Shown one piece after another: positions 1-12,299 of a DNA stretch of 64,000 bases. The notes below the pieces were generated by a model. That model worked only from the letters and a program-made list of their open reading frames with translations. It searched no databases and was not told where the DNA came from. Source of the stretch: Emydura subglobosa (Eukaryota; Chordata; Testudines; Chelidae); contig ML679961.1 in the NCBI GenBank assembly GCA_007922225.1, positions 1,656,960 through 1,720,959 on the forward strand, written 5' to 3'. Numbering within the stretch: the stretch's first letter is position 1; each line of letters begins with the position of its first letter. A program made the position numbers and the translations under genes.

Positions 1-2290
1 AGAATAACAGACAAAAACAAATTGTGCAGCGACAATTTGAACAGTATCAGTATTATTGTGATATACATTATTTAAACATACCATACTGCTTACACTAAAA
101 TACAGAGTCTTTGCTTTTGTCTCCTTTTCCTAGTCTATGTTTACCTTAAAGAATTCCTATTCCTGGAGTCAGCATGCTTCATGCGTCAATCAACAAACAA
201 CCTGCATCACATTCGGGGAGAGCTTTTGTTTTCCTAGTAAAATACATACCCTTTACTTTCATAGGACAGCTAATCATTTTGCCCATTAAAATGACCAAAA
301 TCTAATATGTAGCAAATCATTGTATCTAAGTGACTCTGAAGTGAAGCACAGATCCAGTCCTTCACTCCGCCTAAGAGCAGTTTAAGCCACACACTCTCCA
401 CATGGTTTATGTAAGGTTGTACAAGTTTGGTTTTTCCGTTATAGTAATGAGTTGGGTATTAGCCTCAAAGAGAACCTGCAGGCTTATACGGCTTACAGAG
501 CTGTATTTCTATCCTAGGTAGATACAGAAACGTTAACAGTTTTAGCTACAGTTTTGAATTATACCAGAGCCTCACATTTATTTAGAAAGCAAGTCCTTCC
601 AGATTCTTTAAATAGCCCCTGAAACGTGTTTCTCTGTTCCTTTGGTGTGGGCCTGAGCTTTAAAAACTGTGTGTGTGCAACAAGAAGGGTAATTAGTGCA
701 TGCATTTACGCTGACCTGCACCTCGGACAACTGAATCTATAAAAAGACCATTAAAGAGGGACCAGTTATTTGCATGTACAACTACCTGATTAGTGAGTGC
801 ATTCATGGTAAATGCGCATGCAACATTTTGAAATACTGCCTCAGCTTTATCCTATTGACAGGGTTTTCCCATTGGGACGATCTTAGAACCAGCTTCGTCA
901 ATGTTCATTGTGATCATGGAGATCGTTCTGATTCTGATTGTTTTGCGAGGCTTTTATGTGATTTCAGAGAGTGAAAAGTGATCTGCAGTCAGTCACCCAG
1001 GGGCCACAGTTTCCCTGCCTCCATGCACACCTGGTGTAATTCCAGACCCTGCAGCACTGTCCTGCCCTCAGCCCTCCTTGGCCACAAATCACTGCACTAG
1101 GCATGCCCTGCCCCTTCTACACCTTCCCACAGAGCCGGCCTGACCTGCGGATGGGAACAGGCTGCAGCATCCAAAACCAGAGTGTGGACTGGGCACTCAC
1201 AGTCTGGGCTGGAATAAGCATTTTCAAATCTTAAACAGAACCGGCTACTCATCAGGCTCCATGAATTTCATCAGCCACATGAGTGAAGAGGAGTCAGGCT
1301 GGATGCAGTCCAGGAGAAGTGCAGAGTGGCATTTGCACCATCACCCTGTAATGACAGTCATGGCTGATCAGGGATTCACACCTGGGGAGCCATTGATCTG
1401 CCACCAACCCCTGCTAAGGGCTGATGAATAAGTATCCAAACAGTGACCCTTCTAAAGAGTCCCCCATCCCTAACTTTAAATTGTGGACAGAGGTGCTGAT
1501 TCAGGATATTTCGTGGCTGTGTCAGCCAGTTCTGGACTCCTTCACGCAGATAGAATTTGTGGGTGGCTTGGGGCTCTGCCATCCAGATGGACCTCTGTGG
1601 CATGTTCACGTTTTCAGTTCATAAAAATGTGAAGAGGGTAAAACTTCGGGACAAGAAGAGCTAGTCAGTTCCGTTGTGCTGAGCAGAGAATTAATTACAA
1701 AACACAACTGTAATGTAACAAGAGTAACGAATGTCCCAAAGTAATCCAGCAATGGAATGTGCAAAAGGCCAGAAGAATAAGTACCTGGCTGTTTACAGAA
1801 CGCTGGCTACAAATTTGCATAATCTACTCAAAAAATCTAATCTCTGTTTATTAGCAGAAGCCAGTTTCAGTAAACCACATTGCATTGACTCTCCTTTGCT
1901 AGAAGTGATTCTCTTTTTGGAATTCAGAATTCACTTCTACCGGTTACAGGATCTGTGCAATTTTAGACTAGTCTCTAAAATGGTTAGGTGACCAGTAAGA
2001 TCTGAATAAATCTGAATAAAATTGTCCTGACAGAAACTGATTCCAAATACCCAGTATTCTTATATTAGCTCTGTGCACGTGAGTAGGAATGGTGGGATAT
2101 GTGGAACTATTTTGTATCGATGCGCATTACAGAGGAACCAAGCTAGGATTCACAACTCAATCTGGGAATAGTAAAACATTTGAATTCTTTGTCTTTACAA
2201 AACTGCAGACCCCAGAACTGTTTATTTGGGTTGCTGTAGGATTTACAGTATCAGGTGACTACACTTGTCAACTACTCTCCCCTGGTAACC
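1..2290. other. Unassigned sequence, no gene seen
   Basis: Ordinary mixed-composition DNA. The open frames here are all under 90 codons and resemble no family I know. The part from about 980 to 1620 is somewhat richer in GC, but I see no splice-site-bounded exon in it. No repeat family is recognised. Confidence 0.5.
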
Positions 2291-2293
2291 AAT

Positions 2294-2360
2294 TCCAGCC
2301 CTGTAAAGCATGGGAATGGTGTCCTAGACCATGCTTTACAGACATGTTCCAGGCTGGAGG
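2294..2360. repeat. Hairpin-forming inverted repeat
   Basis: A perfect 13-bp inverted repeat, CTGTAAAGCATGG at 2301-2313 and its complement at 2329-2341, surrounds a 15-nt loop. Weaker complementarity (CCAGCC against GGCTGG) continues outside the stem. It could be the core of a small palindromic transposon or a chance hairpin. No conservation can be judged from one copy. Confidence 0.5.
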
Positions 2361-2529
2361 GTGTCACAGAGGGGGCTGTCCTCTGGCAGGAACTCCCAGG
2401 GGAAATCTGGTTGGCCCATTAAAAATCACTCCTGCATGTCAGAGCATGCTGAGGCCTGGCAGTGGATGCAGAGTGATTTTCCTGCATGGTGATTTGGCTG
2501 GTTTGAATGGGCAGGTGTGAAACATTTGT

Positions 2530-2670
2530 TATTGACCGAATAATTATCTATATTAACATTGTGCCTAGAAGGCTAGGCCAGAGACCAGGTCCCCAGTGCG
2601 TTAGGTGCTATGCCAACAGAGAACAAGACAGTTCCTGCCCCAAAGAGCTTACAGTCCAAGTAAGAAGCAT
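2530..2670 (-). repeat. Dispersed SINE-type tail fragment (minus strand)
   Basis: On the minus strand this carries the module 'ACTGTAAGCTCTTTGGGGCAG ... CTAGCAC ... ATACAAATAAT' in diverged form (CCCCAAAGAGCTTACAGTCC on plus). The same module ends the SINE at 16470-16812 and begins the element at 46585. It is therefore an interspersed repeat tail. The exact family name cannot be fixed without a repeat library. Confidence 0.6.
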
Positions 2671-3764
2671 GATTTTGCCCTTAACCTGAGCTAGGGTCCT
2701 TAATGAAATACGACTATTCGGAGGCTTTCCCCTTATCTAATCTGACAGCATACACATTTGCTTTCTTGCTAAAAACCACTAAAACAAAAGCATAATCCAA
2801 AGGGTCAGTGACTTAACGAGTGTTCTGCACATAGTTTAGTTTGTCTAAGAGACGTTACCATGCAGTCCTTCCTACTGGCAGTAAGCTGAGAACCACACAG
2901 CCGTGTTTCACGCTCAATTTCACACACTGCAAATACAGTATTAGTGATTTCTCAACAGCTGTTGAGACGTGCATGAGAAATCAGCTGCAGCATTCAAAGA
3001 GCTGGACGACTGCTCCTTCCAGGCACGACTTTGCCTTGCTGTTTGGAGAAAGGATCGTCTCACCGATGTTTTCAGCTAGTGTTTCATGTCACGACTAGTG
3101 AACCTCTAAACGTGTGGGTGAGAGGGGTTGCACACGGTCAGAGGTTTAAGCCTGGAATTCCCATGGGCTTCTGTGTGAGCTGGCACTTCCTGCTTTCATT
3201 TAGGAGGGAAATACCATGAGAAAAGCTTTTCTTGCAGCATAAAGCCTTTCTACTGTAGGACCCCCCCCATCCCTGAACACCAACATTGACACCTCTTTTG
3301 CTCTCAAACCCCAATGCTGACTCCTCGTTTACCTCAGAACCCATCACCCAAAAACAAGAAGAGGAAAAAAATCAATAAAATCTAAAACAAACAAGGAAAA
3401 AACTCTTCAAGCAGAGTTTTTACCCCCCATAGGGAGCATTGGCATGAAAAAGCCCCTGATTTTATTGTCGCTAATTAAAGACTGCCTGTTAGCTCAGCAC
3501 AACCCCGTTCCTCTCACACAATTCGGAGGTTGTCTCCTGAACACACCTACACATGCACACTTTCGTCATTCATAAAATCAGACCACAGAGAAATTCCAGC
3601 CCACGCCACACTTCCCCAGCTATGCCGAAGGAAACGTACAATGAGTGTGACTGAAACCTGCCAACAGCAAGACTGGGTGTAGGCAGGGAGTGCTGTCCCT
3701 CCAAGCCTTTTCGCTCTGATGCTTTTTGATAGGGCCTCTTGCAGAGCAAGGAGCCATTCAACAA
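2671..3764. other. Unassigned sequence with an A-rich patch
   Basis: No gene is recognised. An A-rich stretch lies at about 3340-3410. The short open frames here have no recognisable motifs. Confidence 0.45.
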
Positions 3765-5102
3765 AGAATCAGAGAACCATAGAATATTAGGGTTGGAAGG
3801 GACCTTAGGAGGTCAAACCCCTGCTCAGAGCAGGACCAACCCCAACTCAATCATCCCAGCCAGGGCTTTGTCAAGCCAGGCCTTAAAAACCTCTAAAGAT
3901 GGAGATTCCACCACCTCCCTAGGTAACCCATTCCAGTGCTTCACCACCCTCCCAGTACAAAAACTTTTTCCTAATGTCCAACCTAGACCTCCCCCCCTGC
4001 AACTTAAGACCATTGCTCCTTGTTCTGTCATCTGCCACCACCGAGAACAGCCTAGCCCCATCCTCCCTGGAACCCCCTTTCAGGTAGTTAAAGGCTGCTG
4101 TCAAATCCCCCCTCATTCTTCTCTTCTACAGACTAAACAAGCCTAGTTCCCTCAGCCTCTCCTCATAAGTCTTCTGCTCCAGCAGCTGAATCATTTTTGG
4201 TGCCCTCCACTAGACTCTTTTCAATTTGTCCACGTACTTCCTGTAGTGGGGGGCCCAAAACTGGACACAATACTCCAAATGAGGCCTCAGCAGTGCTGAA
4301 TAGAGGGGAATAATCACTTCCCATGATCTGCTGGCAATGCTCCTACTAATGCAGCCCAATATGCCATTAGCCTTCTTGGCAACCAGGGCACACTGCTGAC
4401 TCATATCCAGCTTCTCGTCCACTGTAAGCACTTGTTCTTTTTCTGCAGAACTGCTGCCTAGCCCGTCGGTCCCCAGTCTGTAGCTGTTCATGGGATTTTT
4501 CTTACCTAAGTGCAGGACTCTGCACTTGTCCTTGTTTAACCTCATCAGATTTCTTTTGGCCCAATGCTTTAATTTGTTTAGGTTACTTTGTATCCTATTC
4601 CTACCTTCCAGGGTATCTACCACTCTCCCCAGCTTAGTGTCATCTGCAAACTTGCTGAGGGTGCAATCTACCTCATCCTCCAGATCATTAATGAAGATGT
4701 TGAACAAAACCGGCCCCAGGACCGACCCCTGGGGCACTCCGCTTGTGACTAGCTGACAACTAGACATTGAGCCATTGATCACAACTTGTTGAGTGTGATT
4801 ATCTAGCCAGTTCTCTATCCATCTTATAGTCCATTCATCCAACCCATACTTCTTTAAATTGCTTATAAGGATACTGTGAGAGACCGTATCAAACCTTTGC
4901 TCAAGTCAAGGTATATCACATCCAGGATAGTTCCTCGGATCCTCCTTCCTTTTTTTGAAGATGGGCACTATCTTTGCCTTTTCCCAAACATCTGGGACCT
5001 CCCCCAATCTCCAAAAATTTTCAGAGATAATGGCCAATGGCTCTGCAATCTGAGCACGGCCCCTCATAGGTTCCTCTAGCACTTGCACCAGGAAGTTTGT
5101 CT
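3765..5102 (-). mobile_element. CR1 LINE copy with two internal deletions
   Basis: The minus-strand 3' end begins at the degenerate CATAGAAT motif near 3765-3790. The body matches the full-length CR1 at 48840-52955. Reading frames at 4210-4842 encode reverse transcriptase from the [17 protein letters not shown] motif B region through the FADD motif C. Compared with the full copy, about 190 bp is missing at the join near 4923 and about 820 bp at the join near 5050. The frame at 4906-5088 therefore runs endonuclease-end residues (VLEEPMRGRA) straight into EPLAII of the reverse transcriptase linker. Several frameshifts and stops make it inactive. Confidence 0.93.
4210..4842 (-). pseudogene. CR1 ORF2 reverse transcriptase fragment
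   Basis: A 210-codon open frame covers the palm and thumb of a CR1 reverse transcriptase. It contains [20 protein letters not shown] (motif B) and KFADDTKLG (motif C with both aspartates), and ends in the conserved [11 protein letters not shown] segment. Motif A lies upstream, where the copy is broken. The fragment is about a fifth of the 929-966 codon ORF2 of the intact copy and lacks the endonuclease. It is a dead fragment of a retrotransposon, not a host gene. Confidence 0.9.
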
Positions 5103-6239
5103 CAGGTAAAAGGTGTTTAAGGCATTACATTCCCATGGATTCCTGGGTGATTGTGAGTGGAAAATAATACCCGAAAAGGCTCAGAAAACCAACATGGGAG
5201 TGGGTCAGATTTCAGGTGGTGTTCGAGCCAAGCATTTTATTTGTTTTAGAAACTTTCTCCTAGATGTTCTGCTGAGCCCAGTCCCCTTTGTATCACCCCT
5301 TCCAGTTGGCAGAAGGGTTACAAACACCATGAGGATATTGCTGAGTGACTTATTCCTCAGCAAGAATAAGGGCATTAACATGAGTTCTGACTGATCGTCA
5401 GTGCATTACTCTGTTGAAAAGGATACATACGGTAGTTTAGACAACAGGTAAATTACAGTGCGATAACTAAGTCCTGGCTGTTTGTGACTTTACTGGTGTG
5501 GGACTGTAACATTACTTGCTCTCTTTTACTTGCGCAGAATGGGTCCTTAGCCTGAAAGGAAAAACCAATCAATGTCGAAGATCTTTAAATGTGCACACTG
5601 GTGTTTGAAGTAAGGAATGTGACAGTTTTGCATCCTGAACAGGGTATTCATGATCATGAAGATGTACTCAAAAATGAAAACTTTGAAGAATGTCCATATT
5701 GATCATATTTACCTTATAGAGGCAGGATAAGGGCAAATCTATTCATCTGTCCAAAAGTTTCAGACCTTTCCTTTGGAAATGAGAATAATTATATTTGAAA
5801 AGGTCATGGAAGTAATTTAAAACTGGAATGCGAAAGAACAAAACAGACTCCTCAGTGTCAAAAGGAAGGCTAAGCACATCTCATGAATCAAAACAGTATG
5901 TTTCTTGTACCTTTGGATAGCCAAAAATAATTGAATTTGCTGAGACAGGATCATGTAACATAAAATAGTTTAGCACTACTGATCTCCTAAACGATTTAAC
6001 TGTTGACCAGTTATGCATTGACTGAGGCCTGGGTCATATCAGCCTGTGTCATTGTTACCCTAAAACTCTGGAGCCATGAGATTCTGAACTAGATCAGGTA
6101 TACTAGTGAACCAATTCCAAGCCTCATTGCTATAAGCTGATAATTAAAAATGGTCCGCCCTAGGGGACTTGCAAGTGTTTATCAGGGGTTTCCATTGAAA
6201 TCATTGAAAAACTCTGTAGACCTACCTGCCTCAGTTTAC
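5103..6239. other. Unassigned sequence
   Basis: No gene, repeat family or strong structure is recognised. The frame at 5113-5394 is short and motif-free. Confidence 0.45.
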
Positions 6240-7450
6240 CCTTGAGAGGACACGGATACCGCCTTCCACTCAAATACTCAAACAGTAAATTATTTGAAAA
6301 AAAATGTTTCTTTATTCAATACTAATTTTAATATGATTGGATTTTAAATCCACAATCAATACAATATAATAAAATGAAATAAGCTGCTTAAGACAATACA
6401 AGACACTATAAATTATATATGGCATACTAGCACATATAACATAAAATGCTAAAATTGCAATACAGTACTCACAACACGATGAAACATTTCCTTAGTACAT
6501 ATTACAAGTTATAAATACTTAATTGCTGCACGGCATAATAAATATACAGTGTTGCAATATATGACAAAGAAATCCTGCATACATTTGTATAAAGCCTTAA
6601 TACAATGTTGTATTAGAATACCAAACGTATTACAATATAACATACAATTGGCTTTATAACATACAATTGGCATACAATACACATATACAGTGAAATTACA
6701 ATAACATACTTACTAATACTACTACAAACTAACTAACCTGTGACTGTTGATCAGGCAGTCTTAGAAGGGCGGGGCTGGAGATCATTCAAATACAAGCATC
6801 CCACTTTATCTGCAGTCATCTCTACCCATTCCTTTTATTGAGAAGAGTTATACTTACCTTCTTCTTGATTAAATCCCTCTGTCTCCTCTCAAGGGTCCTT
6901 CTCGTCTGTCTATTTCTTTGGTTGCTCGCTATGTCTGCTGCTGCTGCTGCTACAAGGAACGTTCTTCAGATGTTTTTCTTTCTTGTTCTCTTGCTCCTGG
7001 TAACTCCTTCTCTGGTCATGAACACCCACACTCAAGTCTGTCAGCTCTCTGCTTTATATCCGATTTTTCTGACCTTTTCTGATCCTTTCTGATTGGTAGC
7101 TTTCTTAATGTCAATCAACAGCATCTTTCCCACCCAGTGGTAATATCATTTTTGACCAATAATTGCCTAGTATGTTAATTAGCTTTAGTTGTTTACTTCC
7201 TAAATTGAACCTCCTTCCAGGTGGTATCATTTTCAACTAATCAGCTATCCCATAAGCAAATTAGCTTCACTTGTTTTCTTCAAACTTTGGATCCTCCTCC
7301 TCACCTTCAGGTATCAGGCGTGACCTTTATTTCACCTCGCCTACCTTTCTGCTATTGCTCAGTTTCTTAATATCTCCATTTTGTTTCTTTCTTTTTCTTA
7401 GCAATGACATAATCAGCCACCATTTTGGATTTCTACCTAAACTCATCGCA
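6240..7450 (-). mobile_element. LTR-like block, minus strand (tentative)
   Basis: Read on the minus strand, the block has a CCAAT box (ATTGG on plus at 7092-7096), a TATA-like element (GATATAAAG, plus 7051-7061), a splice-donor-like AAGGTAAGT (plus 6852-6860) and an AATAAA signal (plus 6834-6839) in promoter-like order. An AT-rich tail lies at 6280-6720. This fits a long retroviral-type LTR, but no TG...CA ends, primer site or duplicated flank could be fixed, so the limits are approximate. A host promoter or chance are alternatives. Confidence 0.35.
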
Positions 7451-8040
7451 AACTATCATTATTTATTACTTACCAGAAGCCTTAAACTTAAAACTATTTG
7501 CCACTTCCTACCAGGATCCCCATATCCAGCCAGGCCAGACTTGCCCCTAACTTCTTGCTGTCCTCTGGGGGGTGGTCTGGTAGTTTTCTCTACAATCTCA
7601 CCATGTATATGGGTGGCTACACGAGCTGCTTCTTTGCAGGTCCAGGAAATTAGGCCCAGTCACATAATGGAATTGATATCCAAAGTGAGGAATCTTCTGA
7701 GAAACAGGCAGAGTGTCCTACTCCACCATTCTATACCTCCGGGACCTGGAAATGCTGCTTTAAATTCAATACCCATGGCCAAGGTCTGGCCTCGAGTGTG
7801 GCAGTGCAGCTCACGTTGCAGCGAATAAGAACAGATGCTCACCGGAGCAGAGCATTTGGCTATCAGAGTTTTCAAAATCTCTACAAGTCTGAGAAAATAG
7901 ATTGGGCCAGATGTTGACTTGAGTTACATCCACTACTGAATGGTCAGAGATCAGATACAACCTGTATGGGGGAAGTCTCTTCCTTGTCCCAGGAAGTTAG
8001 TGGGTGGTTGATGTTCTGAAGTGTGGTGGATAGGATCCCC
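7451..8040. other. Unassigned sequence
   Basis: No gene is recognised. Some of it may belong to the LTR-like block to its left, whose right edge is uncertain. Confidence 0.35.
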
Positions 8041-8285
8041 CTATACATTATTATTATCAAAGAATGTAACTGTGGGTATTATCCTCATAAACATAAACAT
8101 AAATATCTAATCTTTTCCTGACCCCCGTGGAACTCTGTGTCCCAGCAATATCTTGTGACATGGAGCTCCATTGGTTAATTATGCACTGTGTAACACCAGT
8201 CTTATTTTCCCCACTAACCTTTACAGATACATTTTCCCTTCTCCGAGCTCGCCTGACAACTTCTCCAACCTCCACATCAGATTCT
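8041..8285 (-). mobile_element. CR1/L3-type LINE 3' fragment
   Basis: The minus strand reads through a stretch resembling the C-terminal end of L3/CR1 ORF2 and its 3' UTR: CIINQWSSMSQDIAG followed by KRLDIYVYVYEDN. This is the equivalent of the [12 protein letters not shown]...LDKAL end of CR1. The plus-strand relic at 34600-35180 carries the same module (AACTCATTGCCATAAGACAT). It is old, diverged and non-coding. Confidence 0.6.
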
Positions 8286-9375
8286 AGGAGGAAACATGAT
8301 AAAGTGCCAGGCTATATATCCTCTTTTGAGTCTAATGTGCACACAAACGCAGATTTACAGAATGCTTCATGAGATCAGAGCAAGGCCCAGAGTACACCCT
8401 GCGGGATTCATACGGTACAATTTCGAGCACTGATTGTGTTCTTTTATAACTGTTGTAAACAGTCTGTTTGAAACTGGAACTACACAGATGCTATGAGAAT
8501 GAAGCAGCTGCTATTCTCTAGAGAGCTTTTATTTTAAGATGCTAGTGCTGAAAATTGCAGAATGTCCGTGGCTAAGGAGTTCTACACTTAGGTGATTTCA
8601 TTTTCGTATCAGAAACGATTGCCAGTTAAGACCTTGAGAGTTGACTGTTGTAAGGTGGCACCATGATAAAGGGCTGGCAGGAACTGTAAATGAATACGCA
8701 GTGTAGACATGAACAGCAATTGTTTCTTGACAATAATTATCAGAAAAGATTCTATTTTCTTAGTTCAGATAATTGCACCTAAGATGCTTAATAAAATGCA
8801 AAAGATTATCAGCGATCATCACGATTTCTTTTTAATTAAAAATGAAAAGAGCCACATGCTAAGTTTCTGCTTCTTTCCTTTGTTCCTCAAGCATCCAGTA
8901 AGAACAAAGTGTATCTTAATCCATCTCCTGGACATTACTGGCTCTTCCTTCTGAGACCTGGCAACGGACAAGTTTTGAAAGGTTGATCTCCTGGGCTTTC
9001 AATCAAGACCAGTTGCACGATCTGATCAGAAACCAACACACAGAAAGGAAATCTGTTTCCATTGCTAATTAAGCAGAACATTCTGCTGCATGGATGGGAG
9101 GGATTTTAGTAGGATGAAAACATTGCAAGTGTAATATTGGGCAGGTGCTTCGGGGGCTCAGAGCTGAGCTCATGGTACCTTATGGCATTTGTTATTTCCC
9201 TTCATTGGTGCTTTTACTTCACTTAGCAATTGTATTTGCGTTAATTGTGGTGTTTCATGGATTACTATAATAGTGAGTGGTGCTGAGCACAGCTGGGTGA
9301 AGACCACTAGTTCGCGCTGTCAGTTGCTTATGAAAATCTGGCTGGGATGGGGCACACAACTGCAAAAATAATTGC
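8286..9375. other. Unassigned sequence
   Basis: No gene or repeat family is recognised in this interval. Confidence 0.45.
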
Positions 9376-9560
9376 AAGGCAGGCAGAATCGCCTAATGGT
9401 TTGGATGGTAGCAATGGGCTTGGAAGAGTTGGGTTCAATTCCCAGCCTTCTGGGTGACCTTCGGAAGGGCACGTCCTGCTTTGTGCCTCAATGCACCCCT
9501 GTGAAAATGAGAATAATGATACAAAGCCTTCTTGGCAAAAGCAGGGAAATCTAACGATCC
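9376..9560 (+). mobile_element. MIR-like tRNA-derived SINE
   Basis: The head has a pol III A-box-like segment (CGCCTAATGGTTTGGAT, about 9391) and a B box (GGGTTCAATTCCC, about 9429). A MIR-type body follows (TGGGTGACCTTCGGAAGGGCA ... TGTGCCTCA ... AAAATGAGAATAATGATAC) and ends with ACAAAGCCTTCTTG. This is the layout of amniote MIR/CORE-type SINEs. It is diverged and should be silent. Confidence 0.75.
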
Positions 9561-10684
9561 AGGGAAATGTTTTCTTGTGTTAACTTATTATGCGAAACTA
9601 TTCACCAATTGCTTCAGCAAATGCACCTTGGTCTCTAGATCACTTGGAGTGTTAATTAGCAGCACTGTACCCGAATATACCATATATTATATTGCAACTT
9701 GTCCAATTAATGTATGCAGATGTACAGTTCTTACCTAAACACAGCACAAATGTTGATTTGTAATATGTGCAGTTCAAAACGCACGCTTTGTTGGTTAGAC
9801 ATCATCGCCGGTAACTGAAAGCCAAGTGTGGCAGCCCACCTTGTATAGCACAAACAAATGGCCATTCTGAACTGCATGTTTTACAGTCAAATATCCCAAT
9901 CACTGTTCTCTTTTGGCACATATTTGTTTGAGCATTACTGCTAAAAATCTGCTTTCTCTGAGCATTCTCACTAGTAAAGCTCCAGTGTTCATGGAAAGTG
10001 AACATGAAATGGTTTCAGACATGTTCAAGCTGAAATCAGCTTTGAATTCAAACATATATTCTAATATATTGCTCTAATGTATTTTCACAGCTCCGGTTTT
10101 GAACAATGGCCTTCTTTACCAGCTAATTACAAAGTATTTTAAAGATGCGTCTTTAAATGAATTAAATGAAAGACTATAATGAGAGAGATGGCCAAATTCA
10201 TCTGTGGTGACAGCAGGTGTGGCCTGTTGAAGAATGAAGCTCAAACCTGGAATAAATCAGGTTCAGCCACACAAATGCAAATCCTGAATTCTGTAAAACC
10301 ACTGACCCTTGATTCCCCTGTAAAGTCATTTCTCCAGCGTATTCTGCAGGAGCTTGGGTCTCCTTCAGGTAATCTAGGTGCAGACCGCACCTTCCACTAT
10401 CTCCACCAAGTCTAGAAACCCAAGTCAAAAAGCACGAAAGAATTCTCATTGCAATTCAGCGCCCTGCTCAGAAACATATCTGAGTGACTGCAAAAATCTC
10501 TGTCATGTAGTCATCCTGAAGTGTTTTGGACCAAATCTTTGTCCCATCAAAGCAATACACACTTTCCAACTGGTTTGAATGGAAGAAGAACTCAGTGGGT
10601 TTATGCAAATGATGGACAAAATGTGGCCCATATTCTAGATTTGACTTTCACCATGCAAAATAGTGAAATTGCTCCTAGCTTCTG
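9561..10684. other. Unassigned sequence
   Basis: No gene is recognised. Open frames of 60-83 codons on both strands here show no motifs and overlap one another. Confidence 0.45.
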
Positions 10685-10905
10685 CTATGGCTCACAGCAC
10701 ATCTGAGCACTTCACCGTATTTATACTCACAAGTGCCCTGTGGGGTCTTCTCATCGTACAGCTGGGAGCAGCAGCACAGAGAGACTCTGATTTGCCCACC
10801 CTCACACAGGAAGGCTGTGGAAGGGCAAGGCATTGAACGTGGGTTCCTGAGTCCCACGCTAGGCACCCTAACCACTGGACCATCTTTCCACCTCATGTAA
10901 ATTTG
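10685..10905 (-). mobile_element. MIR-like tRNA-derived SINE, minus strand
   Basis: On the minus strand the unit starts with GATGGTCCAGTGGTTAGGGT (A-box head), then a B-box-like CGTTCAATGCC. A body with GGGTGGGCAAATCAGAGTCT follows, then a tail with GTGAAGTGCTCAGATGTGCT. The head-to-tail order matches MIR-type SINEs and the plus-strand copy at 9376-9560. Not a functional tRNA: no cloverleaf beyond the promoter boxes. Confidence 0.75.
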
Positions 10906-12135
10906 CCTGATAGTTTGACTCATTTAATAACTGAATGGACAAGCCCCAAACACTACCCCCCCTCGAGTGCCTGCAGCTGTATAGGTTAAAAACTGGATTG
11001 TACCATTCACAGGGGGAGGAACACGAGAGGGACGTGGGAGTCCATGGAGTCCATTACTCAACCAGGGGCTTACCTTGCGCTCTGCTCTCCACTAGCTCTG
11101 GGTGCTGATGTAGCGAGGATGCATGCTGTCACCCTGCCTTTCCCCACTCCACTACTAACCATGTATCGTATTAAGGAGAAAGACCTTCTTGCGTCTCATG
11201 TTCTTCTGGGACATAAGGTAATTTCTTCTGCTCTTTTTTCCCCCTCCTTCCTCTAGCACCGGCAAAGGAGCCACATGCTGTGTAGTTTGGCCCTACAAAG
11301 TTGGCAGAACCAGACACATGTGTTTGTGCATGCACACACACACTGAGATACACACACTCTACTGTAAACCTTCTGTCCTCATTCCAAGAGGAGCCTTTCA
11401 GAAATGTGCAGCCAACCAAAGCCAATATCTGTCCTCTGTGACAAATTCACACATGCTGCGCCAGTGACCGCTCACTATGTTTCAGCATCTAAATTGGATT
11501 AATTTTTAATTACAAAAGGCTCTGCACAACATGCATCATGTTCAATGTTTCAAGTGCAATACCCTTCAGGCAGCGAGTGGGATCCGAGTTACTGTCTGTA
11601 CTATGGGTCGGACTGTCTGGTGGCTGAACTTGGTGTGCAAATATTTGGTGTGCAGGTATCAGTGAGCCAGGTGATATTTTTCATGTGGCGTTCACAGGTT
11701 TGATAGAAATGATCTGTGGTGGGAACCCTCAGTTGAGACGGCAGGCTCTTTGGGTGCCCCATAGACTTTCAGCAGCACCATTCTAGCATTTCTCTGGCCA
11801 CGGGTGGTAGGTTTGGTAGCTGTGCAGCAAAGCACTGAAACAAAATCCATGTATCATTGATTGTTACGAATCATGTATTAATGCTTATTTTATTCCAATG
11901 AACACAAGTGGTCCAGGATAATACGGCCACTCCCACTGAACAGTGACGTTGTGCGAAATGAAAAAAGCATTTCTTTTCTTTTCTTTTCAATTTAAGAATT
12001 TCATGGAGCTCTGAAAACAATTAGGCGCCTTAAAAACAGAAAAATACCAAATGGAAATTGTCATTTGAGACAAAAGGACTTTATGTGGTTTACAAAAGAG
12101 TTGATGGAAAATGTGTGAGTAGCCCTAGCAAAGAG
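10906..12135. other. Unassigned sequence
   Basis: No gene is recognised. It contains a short CA-rich patch near 11330-11360 and a TTTTCTTTTC patch near 11970. Confidence 0.45.
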
Positions 12136-12189
12136 CTGATTTTGTGATGACTGATACGACCAACTCTGCCTGGGGTCTGAGAGCTCGTA

Positions 12190-12255
12190 GGGAGACAAGC
12201 TGGGTGAGGCAGGATCTTTTACTGGACCAGCTTCTGTTGGTAAGAGAGACTCTAG
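12190..12255 (+). repeat. Inverted terminal repeat arm, left (Penelope-like element)
   Basis: Contains GACAAGCTGGGTGAGGCAGG followed by ATCTTTTACTGGACCAGCTT and CTGTTGGTAAGAGAGAC. Its reverse complement, with about 15-20% divergence by eye, is present at 13065-13125. Confidence 0.75.
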
Positions 12256-12299
12256 CTGTCACCTCCCACCCCACACTGAAACCCACAGGGTATCATCAA

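Noticed and set aside
2089..2520. 143-codon plus frame
   Set aside because: No recognisable domain. It contains a hairpin-forming repeat, and its end runs toward a SINE-type tail. Composition gives no coding signal.
9376..10905. Possible tRNA genes at the two A/B-box pairs
   Set aside because: The boxes sit at the heads of MIR-like SINEs. No cloverleaf or CCA-side stem can be folded.
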